DNA of 64,000 nt from Mangifera indica. Lineage: Eukaryota; Streptophyta; Magnoliopsida; Sapindales; Anacardiaceae. The notes below the pieces were generated by a model. That model made no database searches. It worked only from the letters and a program-made list of their open reading frames with translations, and was not told the DNA's origin. Below are positions 23,242 to 33,777 of this stretch, piece after piece; the first letter of the stretch is position 1, and every line of letters begins with the position of its first letter. The stretch lies in contig NC_058137.1 of the NCBI RefSeq assembly GCF_011075055.1, positions 13,067,463 to 13,131,462 of the forward strand, written 5' to 3'. The translations under genes were made by a program, and so were the position numbers.

Positions 23242-25088
23242 AGTGATTTTGTGTGATCTACAATTTACATATAAAAGAATTATTAATTTTATTTAATATT
23301 AATTTTAATTATGGATTTAATAATTAAAATACTCTTACTATTTTCCTTAAGCTATTAGCCCTCATTATTGAACTCAAAACGTTCCAGTGAACTTTCTCGT
23401 AGACCGAGACACCACCAGATTAATTCTCCCATTCGTTTTGATGAATAAGTTTGAATTAATCGAAAAAGTAAATTTTAAATTAATCACCAAAAGCCCATGA
23501 TCTTAATTAGGCATTAACCCTACAAATCATGCAACCTTAAATATGACTCTCGGTATTAGTAGGGTGGATACTACATATCTTTTTGCATCAACAAATGTAT
23601 TCCTTACACATACCTCTAACATACCTTACCTTAGCTTTTGCAAACAAGCAAAGAACATTAGTTAAGTTGCACCTAATATGATCATCACCTAATTTTCCAC
23701 CTAGTAGAAGTGTACCTTTTGTTTTGACAAACAAGGTTCCAACGAACAGGGGTTTAATTCGATTGTCATATTGGCAGGCACCAATTAAATCTTAGATTTA
23801 ATATTTAAATTAAAGATTTTATTATCTAGCCTCATCAAATTTTAGCCGCACATTAGGTGATGTTTGTAAAATAAAACCTATATATACATTCTACAATGTA
23901 AAAATAAAACATGCGAGTATAAATTCATAACAAATGTCAAGCCCTTCAAGCCAAGAGGAGTTTGACTAATCAACCTAAATGAATCTTCATCTTTGGGTCT
24001 TCATGTTTGTCATTTCATCTCTAGTCTTCAATTATTACATGACTTTGTTTCCTAATTATAGATTTCTAAGGAAAATAAAAATAACATAATCTAAAGAAGA
24101 AAAGAGATAAAGATAGGGCGCGCAGACACTATTTAAGAATTGCAACTCTAAAATGAAATAAAAATAAAAACATTCACGAAGGTTCATTGGTTGTGTGCTA
24201 GACACCATGCATACATACATTTGTACATATACATACTAATTAAAATTAAATTTTAATTATTATTATCCTAAATGTCAAATTACTACTGGTCCCTAAAATT
24301 TTACAAAATTACAATTTAACCTCAAAACTCAAGAAAATGTCAATTAGCCCCAATTCAATAAAATAAGACTAAACTGATGTTTTTAACTTTTCCAGACATG
24401 TAGGGAGGCATCCAATCGTGCTTTTGAAATTCACCAAAGTTCCAGAATGATGCACAATTAAAGGGCAAGGAAAAAACACTAGGCATAGCTAGGATTTGGC
24501 CAAGGTGCACAATTGGCATCTTATGATGGTCATGGTTGGATAAGGAATGTCCAGCTATGCACCAAGGGTTGTCTACTCGATACCTCGTGATGGTGTCAGG
24601 AGGTGTGCACTTGCCACCCATTATGCATGGCTTGGTTCCAACCATGCACAGTGGTTTTTCCTAGAATTTATTTTCTAGATTTTTCCAACAATGGAAAATC
24701 TAAAAAATCTATCACTATTCTACAAGCCAATTACCGAGATGAGTAAATACAATATGTAAACCATACTCACATCAATGGTAACCTTTGAATCATGTAAACA
24801 ACACAACTCAAAAGCAATTTCGTGCAACAACATGAAACTCATGGCATTCAACAAAAATTAACTTGCATATGTCAATGAAACTCAGACAAAAATTAGGAAT
24901 CATCATTCAATAATTTAATACAGGTTTACATTGTACATAATACTTAACAAATTGTGCAACAACACAACTACAAATCATCTTTACCAATTTTATGCTCAGC
25001 TTTGATTAATCCTATTACGTGCAACCAACACATAAAATTAATCAAAACAATGCAGGTCTAATTTTCATGAAGATTATGCTAAACATTG
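23242..25088 (-). other. Untranslated leader of element B
   Basis: It lies between the primer-binding site and gag and is homologous to 1-1561. No gene is visible. The part at 24360-24720 contains GTGCATGGTTGGA- and GCACGATTGGA-like motifs on the - strand. The open stretch at 24355-24645 is these repeats read as protein. Confidence 0.68.
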
Positions 25089-25100
25089 TCTCTAATACTA
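25089..25100 (-). other. Degenerate primer-binding site of element B
   Basis: On the - strand, directly after the LTR end CCTACA, the sequence AGTATTAGAGAC aligns with the initiator-tRNA site TGGTATCAGAGC at about nine positions once offset. It is weak on its own but correctly placed. Confidence 0.55.
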
Positions 25101-25101
25101 C

Positions 25102-26976
25102 TGTAGGATTTTTAAGGTGCTGAAAACCAATAGCGCAACAGAATTTAAAATTTTTAAATTAAACAATCTTGAAAACCCTATTTAGGATACCTATTTTAAA
25201 CATAAAATTCATGAACATACAAAACACTTATTAGGTGTTTTAGATTTATACCTACGTTGATGACTCTTTCAACCTTCACTTCGCTAAAAAAAGTAAGTTG
25301 TCCAACCTTTATGAGGCGACACCTTGGTATCCATGTGAAGTAAGAACATGAAAAAGAAAATCCATGCGAAAAGGCTACTAAGACTCTTGATTGGAATCAC
25401 TGTTTAATATAGAAGAAGATAGTACAAAACTAGGGGTTAGGGTTTTTATGTTCTTCATAAGCTTATCTATTTATGCGAAAAATCATGCCTTATATATATG
25501 TGCAAGTACTCGAGCAACACCTTCAATACACAATTGCATGATTGGTATGAAAGATTGTCTAACCGATATCCATCAGGTCATTTACATGACATACATGTGT
25601 GTGCCAACCAATATGGCCAAGGCTTTCACGACTGGCACACATATGTGAACCAATTGACATGGCTAAGACTTGCACGACTAGCACACAAATGTGCATCAAT
25701 CAGCATGGCCACAAACTAGCAAGGTTGGCACACAAATGTGTGCTAGCCAGTATGGCCACAAACTTACATGGTTGGCACACATATATGTGTCAACTGACAT
25801 GTTTTTGTTACAAGGTGTTGGTTGACATCATGCATTTGCAAGGTTGTCACCTTTCTTACCAAGTGCATAGATGACACTTGATAAAGGTATAGTCAAATTG
25901 AATCCTCTCAGCCCATCGGGCATAGCCAGTCTATTTGTGTTATCTTTCTTGACCCTGAAAACCAAGATTGTCAACAAACAATCCACTCCTCTAAGTTCAA
26001 TTCAACTCTTTTATATGTGTAACCTATAAGCTCTCTATTGAGCTAATAGTGTCCAAATTTAGGGTGAATCTAGACAACAACCAAGATTGACCTCTACCAA
26101 AGCATCATGGCCACTCAGAAGATAAAAAGTCAATAGATATCTTTTAAGTTTTTATAACATCATAGTTACATATAATTCAATCCTTTTGTCAGCCAATATC
26201 TTTCAAGGATAAGACATAGAAATGTGTTTATCTCAATAGTTCCTTATTATGAACTGATATACACCAATGACTGACTTAGATTAGGTTATAACCTTATTCC
26301 ACTATGGTCACAAAATCAAACAGTCATAGAAGTTATTCAGTATTCTCATGTGAGATATCTTTTCCTTGCTTAGGAGTGAAAAATCTTTTATCAATCAATT
26401 ATAGCCTTCATATATCTCATGATATAACTGATTATTATCTTTATAATTACCCTAATTACAATGGCATGTTAGATAGTGTCAAAACATATTGATCCTTATG
26501 TACACATCAAAGGACTAAATGCACTCACATTCTTTAAAAGATTTATTCCATAGACACTGGAGTAGTTATCCATATAGATATCAATTGGTTGAGTCAATCC
26601 AATGAACACGTCTACAATGTACACCCATGTGTTACACCGAGCTATCTACAACAACTTTGATACGTGAGAAGTATCACTACTTTGATAAGATTGCTCAACA
26701 TTACGATAATCTCATCATCATTACACGTGCCCTCATTTATTCCAATATCAGGATTATGAACATTTCTAGACTGGCCATTTAATATGTATATAAGGTTCTC
26801 ACGATTAATCATCTAATCCCCTTATCATAGTTCTATCATTCTAAGGGTAAGTTATTCACACCATCATTACCAAAAACATATGAATTGAATAATAATAAAT
26901 CCTTTTATTAATTATTAATATAAAATTGCATTCACAAACGTCAAACTCAATTGGCTTTAGAACACCTACCCTAATA
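25102..26976 (-). repeat. 5' LTR of element B
   Basis: On the - strand it starts TATTAGGGTAGGTGTTC and ends AATCCTACA. It aligns with the element A LTR (14694-16285), with extra sequence near its start and in the middle. The 25500-25850 part carries repeated CACACAAATGTG/TGGCCACAA words. It contains no gene. Confidence 0.82.
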
Positions 26977-26989
26977 AGAAACATAAGTT

Positions 26990-28655
26990 TCATCAAAATT
27001 CATACCTTCCTCTTGCAAGTAGTCTTAAGCAACTAGTCTAACCTTGTTTCTCACAACAATACCGACTTACTTTACCTTTTTTGGGTATATGTCGATGGTA
27101 GGATGATCCACTGGCCTTGGAACTAGTTCCCAAACTTTGTTTCTCTCAAGTTGATCTAATTCTTCTTACATTGCAAGCACCCAACTCTTATCTTCAAGAG
27201 CTTTTTCTACCTTCTTAGACTTTATTTGTGACCAAAATACCACAAATTGACATGTTTTCCTCAATGAAACTCTTGTCCTCACTCATTGGGTATGATTTCC
27301 TATAATATTTCCTTCATTCATTTCATCCTTCACCCTTTGATATGCGAATCCCTTTTACGGTTCTTAAGTTGCATAAGTTCATCTTCTTGCTTCTTAACTG
27401 CAACTTAATGGTCTTTTTTTTTGTTAAAATGAGTCCTTGATTTGTAAATCTTTCATGATCTCAATGACTTTATCTTCATTTATATTTTTTACACACTTGG
27501 AAGATTTATCAAATACCATATGTATAGATTATTCAACTAAAAAAGTTTTTTTGTTGAAAACTCTATATGCTTTAGAGATGGTAAAGTAACCTAAGAAAAT
27601 TACCTCATCCAACTTGGCATCAAATTTTCCTAACTTATCTTTACCATTGTTGAGCACAAAATATTTACAACCAAAATGATGAAAATATGCAATGTTAGGT
27701 TTTTTCCCTTTGAATAACTCAATGAAATTTTATTGAGAATTGGACTAATCATGGCTCTATTTATGATATAACATGATGTGTTAATGGGTTCATCGCAAAA
27801 ATACTTTGGTAAATTATGCTCACACAACATGGTCTTAGCCTTTTCTACAAGTATTCTATTTCTTCTCTCAATAACTCCATTTTGTTGAAGGATCTTAGGT
27901 GCTGAAAAATTGTGTTCAATGTCATGCTCATTGCAAAACATTCCAAAATCTAAATTTTCAATTTTTTTTCCATGATCACTTTTAATGCTTGTAATTATAT
28001 AGCCTACTTGGTTTTGTAAATTCTTAACAAATGAAACAAATGCATAGAATTCATCACTTTTATGAGCAAAAAGCAAGACCTAAGTAAATCTTAAAAGTTA
28101 TCAACAATTATAAAGCAATAATGTTTTCTACCTAGACTTGTAGTTTTAAATGGCCCAAATAAATCTATATGTAAAGGTTAAAGGGGTTTTAATGTTGAAG
28201 CATAATTTTTAGGTTTAAAGCAAATTCTTGTTTGTTTTCCTTTCAAAAGGCATCACGTACATGATTATTTTTGAAAACTAATTTTGGCAAACCTTTTACT
28301 AAATTTCTTTTTGAAAGCTTTTAAAGAACATTAATACTTGCATGTCCTAGTCTCCTATGTCATAGCCACATATCTTACTTCTTCGTTGACATAAGGCATA
28401 GGTCTCTAGATGCAATATCATGCAAGTCTATAATGTACACATTTGAATGCCTATGACCAATGAATACAATTACATATGTGCTAACGTCAACAATCTCACA
28501 ACATAAAGAATAAAAACTAATTTTGAAACCCTTATCACATAATTAACTTAGACTAAGTAAATTATATTTAAGACCTTCAACAAACAATACATAATTAATG
28601 ATAAAAAATGAGTTACCTATCATACCAATGCCAAACACCTTTCCTTTTGAATTGT
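26990..28655 (-). pseudogene. Integrase and linker of element D, ending at the RT start
   Basis: Starting at the hAT left flank, the reading GDNSKGKVFGIG continues the protease region. GAG-pre-integrase is degraded near 28370-28200. An open stretch of 148 residues (28076-27630) holds the integrase core with SIKSDHGKKIENLDFGMFC (second Asp) and PKILQQNGVIERRNRILVEK (catalytic Glu in the QQNGVxERxN motif). The connector to RT (27600-27000) is full of stops. Near 26995-27015 the phrase NFDETY is the RT entry motif, after which element B interrupts. Confidence 0.82.
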
Positions 28656-28663
28656 CCCCAAAG

Positions 28664-28860
28664 TAGACCTGGCTACGGTTCATGAACCGCCGGTTTCGAT
28701 TCAAAACCACCAGTTCACGGTTCGAAAATATAAGGACCCTGAACTAAAACCGTAATAGAACGGTTCATCCACGGTTTGGAACCGCCAGTTCTGATTCATG
28801 GCCCCGGTTCGAAACCGACGGTTTTGGTTCGAAACCAATATTGAACCGTCAATTCTAATA
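28664..28860. repeat. Left subterminal motif cluster of the hAT
   Basis: This stretch holds many CGGTTC/GAACCG/AACCGCCGGTT words in both orientations, at 28676-28706, 28718-28725, 28752-28800 and 28805-28850. Known hAT elements carry subterminal transposase-binding repeats. Assigning that role here is inference. Confidence 0.65.
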
Positions 28861-29038
28861 CATGATCTTGATTTAATTTTTAAATTATTAATTACAATAA
28901 TTAAAATTTAAAAGAAAGGCTTGGACTTAATTTTTCAATTAAGCTTCCTACGTATCTTCTTGGGGTTTAGAAGAATCAAAGCCTACGTAGTTCTCTTACC
29001 TTTGCATATCTAATAGCTGGCAGTACCCCCTTACTTTA

Positions 29039-31150
29039 TCATTCACCTCTATTATCTTGAGTATTATTTCCCGTCGTCATCGAACTATCCGTAGTTAAAT
29101 CAAGCGATTCTTCATTGAAGTCCATTTTCATTTCTTGTTGGTGTAATTCAGCTCTTGTCCAATCGTCCACGCATACTTGAGATTCAATAGATTCGGGAGC
29201 CAAACTTGATTGTTTCTCATCCAATATATTACCCCCTTGACTAAAAGCTTGTTCTACTGCGACAGTTGATACCAGTGCTGCTAGAACTTTTTAGCAATAG
29301 CTGTTAATATTGGAAAAGTTGATGCGTGTCGACTCTACCATTCTAAAACTGGAAAGACTTTACCTATATTGCTGTCACCAAACTCAAAAATAGTAGTTAA
29401 ATAAATATCAAGCTCCGAGGTGGAGCCTAATGTTCCTCTTGGTCTTTTGCCCCTTTGCATCATAATACGATCATCATAACTCATATTTTGGGTTGATGAT
29501 GGGGCAATAGGTGGTAGAGAGGAAGAAGAACCACTATAAATTAACGTATATTCAGCATAAATTTCTTTAATTAAATTCATAATATTAGTTATAGTTAATG
29601 GAATATTAACTTCATCTAATTGCAAACATTCATAATATAATGTCAAATAATCTGTGACACCATCTAATTTAAATCTAGGATCAAAAAAACATGCAACAAG
29701 AAAAAGTTCTGGAATTATTTTATAGTAATTTAACCATTTTGTTTTTATTAAAGAAACAACTTCTTATAGAATAATATCTTGTTCGGCTTCTTGTAAAGCT
29801 CCAATAATATTAACAACTTCATTTAAAAACAAATGAGAAGTGGGATAATAAACCCTACTTAAAGTATATGTTGCATTATTAAAATTTCTTAATACATTTA
29901 AATTTTTTTTACAAATATCCCAATGTTGGGGATATAATATAATTTGTGGTACATTTTGTGAAATAAATGAGCATAATAAATCCTTATAATCAAATGACTC
30001 GTTGAGTAATTCATATATTGAATTCCAACGAGTCGGCATGTCCTTAGGAAATCTTTTTGGTCTTTTATTATGTTGTTTACAAAATTTACCTCATTCTTTC
30101 ATAGTTTGGGGATGTGTCCATAAATATGAAATTGCTATTTTTATTGGACTAATAAAATTATTAAGACATTATAAATCATCTTGTACACATAAATTTAATA
30201 CATGACATGCACATCTAATATGAAAAAATCTACCACCTAAATTAGGTTTACAAATATCAATTAAATCATTTATTGAGGCAGTATTTGAACGTGCATTATC
30301 AAATGAAATTAAAAAAAAATTTATAAAGTTATTTATATTCTTCTAATATTTCTTTAATTATTCTATAAATATTATCAGTCGTATGTCGTTCATCAAACAC
30401 CCTAAATGATAAAATTCTTTTTTGTAATAAAAAATTGTCATCTATCCAATGACAGGTTATACTGATATAAGAGTGAACTTGTCAATGGTCACTTCAAATA
30501 TCAATACATAGAGATAGACGTCCATTAGAATTTGTAAAAAATTGAATTAACTTTTTTTTTTTGTTTTTTATATAAACTAAATAATGTTCTTTTTAATGTA
30601 TTTCTTGGAATAGTTTTATGTGCAGGATTTAATGCAGTTTTACAATAATTATTAAAACCTAAATTTTCACCAAAACTAAATGCTAAATGATCTATTGCTA
30701 CCATTTTTGCAAATTCTTCTTTACTTTTATTATCACTATACATAAATAAAATTTGTGTGTAGAACCATACCCGGTTATTTGTGTTTGGCCTCGGCTTTGC
30801 CCCATTTTTTCTGGATGCTTTGACTCTAAGTGCCTTTTGAATGTCTCATATCCACCTCCTTGTTTGAATTTGTAAATTTGTCTACAATAATTACAAGCAA
30901 CATCAAAATTACCTTCTTCCTTTTGTATTTTCTTGAAATGAATTTTGAAAATATCGGATGTAGGAATTTTTTGAGATTGTTGTTCCATCTCCATCTGTTG
31001 TTGATGTTGTTGTTGTTGCTCCACCTCTTCATATTGGTTTTCACTTTCTTGTGAATGAAAATCATCTATAAATTGATTTTCTTTCACATTTGATATATGT
31101 GAATATTGACCAAATCTCCTATTACCGAAAGAATTTTCACTACTTGCCAT
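29039..31150 (-). pseudogene. hAT transposase, broken
   Basis: It starts at an ATG at 31150 (MASSENSFGNRRFG). A Gln-rich stretch of about 25 residues is followed by a BED zinc finger with CNYCRQIYKF and the FKRHLESKHPEK His pair (about 30920-30800). The frame shifts near 30745. Next come VAIDHLAFSFGENLGF (about 30690) and CHWIDDNFLLQKRILSFRVF (about 30460-30400). The catalytic-fold part includes MPTRWNSIYELLNESFDYKD (30039) and LFLNEVVNIIGALQEAE (about 29830-29780). The C-terminal dimerisation region shows ELDIYLTTIFEFG, FPVLEWWSRH-like sequence with a stop, and SLAPESIESQVCVDDW near 29205-29155. Stops lie near 29762, 29335, 29290 and in 30200-30350. Full-length plant hAT transposases are ~650-800 residues, so all domains are represented but the protein cannot be made. 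Confidence 0.88.
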
Positions 31151-31520
31151 TTTTTGATAATAAATAAAATTAATTATATAAATAAATTATATGATTAATT
31201 ATAAAAGATAATAAAAAAATAAAAAATAAAATAAATTATAGAAATAAATTCTATAATTAATTATAAATTGTATAAAAAAAATTGAAATTGAAATTAATAA
31301 AAAATTAGGAAAGAATTTAATTAAATTTAAGAAAATTTGATTGAATTGAAAGATTGAGAGAATATTAAGAGTTTAAAGAATGAGAATGAGAGTTTGAAGG
31401 ATTGAGTGAGAGAGTAGAGAGATTGAGATTTGAGAGAATAGAATTGGAAGGGGTATATATAGAAAAAAACTTTTTTGGAACAAATTAAAAATGGGGGGGG
31501 GTGAATTGAAATTGTAAAAA

Positions 31521-31639
31521 TTACAGGGGACCAACGGTGCCCTGCAACTTCACTGAAAATTGCAGGGGACTAACGGTCCCCTGCAATTTCTCTGAAAATT
31601 GCAGGGGACCAACAGTCCCCTGCAATTTTTCGTTCAAAA
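31521..31639. repeat. Three 39-41-bp tandem units, each a hairpin
   Basis: Units begin at 31521, 31560 and 31599. The second has perfect 11-base arms, TTGCAGGGGAC and GTCCCCTGCAA, around TAACG. The first and third carry a few changes. They lie inside the hAT, upstream of the transposase start. The function is unknown. Confidence 0.85.
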
Positions 31640-31675
31640 GGCAACGGTTCCCTGCGCAGGGAACCGTTGCCTTTT
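31636..31675. repeat. Perfect 40-bp palindrome in the hAT
   Basis: The left arm begins AAAAGGCAACGGTTCC and the right arm is its exact inverse, ending CCGTTGCCTTTT. There is no spacer; the centre is between 31655 and 31656. It overlaps the end of the third hairpin unit and sits about 240 bp inside the right end of the transposon. Confidence 0.9.
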
Positions 31676-31719
31676 TAAATAAAATTCAAAAAAAAAATCA
31701 AAAAAATCTCAAATTTTTT

Positions 31720-31916
31720 TCGATTCAGCATAGTAAACCGCCGGTTCATAAACCGGCAGTTCCACGGTTCCAATTTATGTGAACCGGAACTGAACCGTAG
31801 AGCCACGATTTCGATTCTGGTTCAATCCAGTTCTGGGTCTGTCAGTTCCGGTTTCGGTTTTATCTGGGCCGGTTTCGATCTGGTTCACGGGTCAAACCGG
31901 CCCGTGGCCAGGTCTA
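31720..31916. repeat. Right subterminal motif cluster of the hAT
   Basis: It mirrors the left end, with repeated AAACCGCCGGTT, GAACCG, CCGGTTTC and CGGTTC words between 31735 and 31905, ending in the terminal inverted repeat. This cluster and the left one give the element symmetric ends. Confidence 0.65.
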
Positions 31917-31924
31917 CCCCAAAG

Positions 31925-32290
31925 TTGATATTGCCTCTATCTTTAGCCTTCAACATGGAGAATAAACTTTTATCTTCCGTCGTGTGTCTTGAGCATCCAC
32001 TATCCAAGTATCATTTGCCAAAGAACCTTAAAGAAGATTAATAACATGTCTATAACACAAATTAGTTTATTTACTATTTGCTAACCAATAGTTTTGGGTC
32101 TAAATAATTTAAGTTTTTACCATCCCTTTAGGAATGCAAACATTTTTAATTTTAAAAGTTTTACCATTCCTAATTGAACATGATCTAATAGTAAATGAAC
32201 AAAATTTATATTTTATATGCAATGCATGTAGTTTCTTTAAAGGCCTAAATGAGTTTGTCAAGGGATTACTTCCTTTATAGCCTAGACCTT
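31925..32290 (-). pseudogene. Protease of element D, N-terminal side of the hAT insertion
   Basis: On the - strand the reading YLDSGCSRHTTEDKSLF (about 32005-31955) is a copia protease start with an intact D-S-G and the conserved Cys-Ser-Arg-His. It continues with MLKAKDRGNINFG up to the hAT. The stretch 32290-32030 between gag and this motif is linker with stops. Interrupted by the transposon, it is inactive. Confidence 0.8.
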
Positions 32291-33750
32291 ATTTATTAAA
32301 CCCAATCTTTTATGAGCCAAGCATTTCATCCAATCTTTTGGTGTCAATTTTAAATTTCTCAAATAATTCATTTGAACTTGACACTTTCTTCTTTAGCTTT
32401 TCATGCTCCTCTTTAATGCATGTCAATTTCTTTAAACATAAATCCTTTTCATTTGTGACAATTTCATATTTCTTTACTAAGGTTTCATGATCATGCAAAA
32501 GTATATCATATTCCTTTTTAATACAACCTAGTTGTTTCTTTAGTGACTTATACATTGCTTCCATGCATTCATATTCATTCATCAAAGATTCAAATTCATC
32601 TTGTAATTCACTCAAAGTATATGAGTTAGGATTATTTACCTTATCTTCTAAGTCACTTTTGGCCATGAAGCATATGTTGGCCTTCTCTTCCTCAAACTCA
32701 CTCTCATCACTTGAGTTGTCGTTTTCACTCAAAGTAACAGTAAGCACCCTCTTCTTGAATCTATTTTCCTTCTTATCTTTTTTCTTCTTTCTGAAGGGAC
32801 AATCTTAATAGATAAACCATGGTTTCTTAGACTCATAACAAATTATCTCACTGTTTCTCTTTTCTCCATTTTCCTTCTCGCTTTATCTAGCAAATCCCTT
32901 TGCTTTATGCCTCTTAGATCTTGATAAAAATTGCTAAACTTTCTTGTTAAAAGGCTCATATCATCTTCATCCATGGAAGAGTTTCCTTCATCTTCCTTTT
33001 CATCAACAACTTTCAAGGCAATGTCTCTCTTTGCCTTGACTTCCTCTTTCTTCAGTTTTCTCTTCATCTCATAGGTGAGGAGACTTTCTATAAGCTCATC
33101 CATTCATATCTTGTTAAAATTCTTGGACTCCTTAATAGTTATTACTTTTATAATCTAAGAATCCAATAGTGATCTCATAATCTTCTTCACTAATTCACTA
33201 GTCTCAAATTTTTTCGCAAGTCCTTTGAGATCATTTACTAAGTTAAAGAACTGCTTTAACATGTCAGTGATGTTCTCTTCAAAATTCATTTTGAACAATT
33301 CGTGCTCTTGAAAGAGAAGTTCGATCTTTGACTTCTTATCTTGACTCGTTCCCTACTATGTGGTTTGGAGTATGGTCTAAACTTCTTTAGCGGACTCACA
33401 AGCCGATACCTATTAAATTTGGTAGCATGAAGAGCACAAAACAATATATTAATAGTTTTAGCATTTAAGCTTATCATTTTTGCATCCTCATTATCAAAGT
33501 CCATTTCATTTTTCGGTTCATTGGTCTTAGGGTGTATTGGCACTAAATCACCATGTTCAATAATTTTTCATAATTTAAAATCAATAGACCTAACATGAAG
33601 CCTCATTCTAATTTTCCATTAGGTGTAGTTGGTTCCACTAAACAATTAGGGCCTAGTGGTGCATTGGCCTTCCGTGAAAATGGGTTTAGAGGTACTAGCC
33701 ATTTAGAAAATTCATTTAACTTTAAAAATCGTTATATTTAATTAAAAAAA
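32291..33750 (-). pseudogene. gag of element D, inactive
   Basis: The - strand open pieces 33543-33286, 33103-32843 and 32747-32310 make up a SIRE-type gag. They contain a basic N-terminal region, KRDIALKVVDEKEDEGNSSM and MSLLTRKFSNFYQDL (about 33040-32920), a collapsed zinc knuckle near 32850-32795 (its KKPW and DCPF portions remain), then the acidic SSDESEFEEEKANICFMA (about 32710-32655). A long coiled-coil-like tail rich in Glu, Lys and Leu follows (LQDEFESLMNEYECMEAM, about 32610-32555). That acidic plus coiled-coil C-terminus is characteristic of SIRE gag. Stops and frameshifts break it. Confidence 0.8.
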
Positions 33751-33777
33751 AACTAGAGTCCAAGCATTAATACCAAT

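Larger units (their letters stand above)
21116..26976 (-). mobile_element. Ty1/copia element B, 3'-truncated relative of A
   Basis: On the - strand, from high to low coordinates: LTR (26976-25102), degenerate primer-binding site, 1.85-kb leader, gag, protease remnant, GAG-pre-integrase and integrase core. It stops near 21116, before RT. Leader, gag, integrase and LTR each align with element A. No second LTR is found. The 5' LTR abuts the pol region of element D, which is also truncated there, so B probably inserted into D and the far side was lost. Confidence 0.85.
28664..31916 (-). mobile_element. hAT superfamily DNA transposon, 3.25 kb, inactive
   Basis: The terminal inverted repeat is TAGACCTGGCTACGG on the left; the right end is the inverse of TAGACCTGGCCACGG. 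Both sides are flanked by the identical 8-bp duplication CCCCAAAG (28656-28663 and 31917-31924). An 8-bp duplication, a BED zinc finger and a hAT C-terminal dimerisation domain define the superfamily. Removing the element and one duplication rejoins the protease reading of element D. The exact duplication suggests insertion more recent than the retroelements around it, but the transposase is broken. Confidence 0.93.

Noticed and set aside
25391..25874. Three overlapping open frames rich in Cys, His and Trp
   Set aside because: They are readings of short CATGGCCAC/GGCACACAAATGTG repeats within the LTR of element B.
30826..31065. Open frames in other phases over the hAT BED region, both strands
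   Set aside because: They arise from the Gln-codon repeat and have no domain of their own; the BED finger is in the frame starting at 31150.
31521..31675. Regular short palindromic repeats that resemble a CRISPR array
   Set aside because: Only three units, no unique spacers of constant length, no cas genes, and the DNA is a plant hAT transposon.
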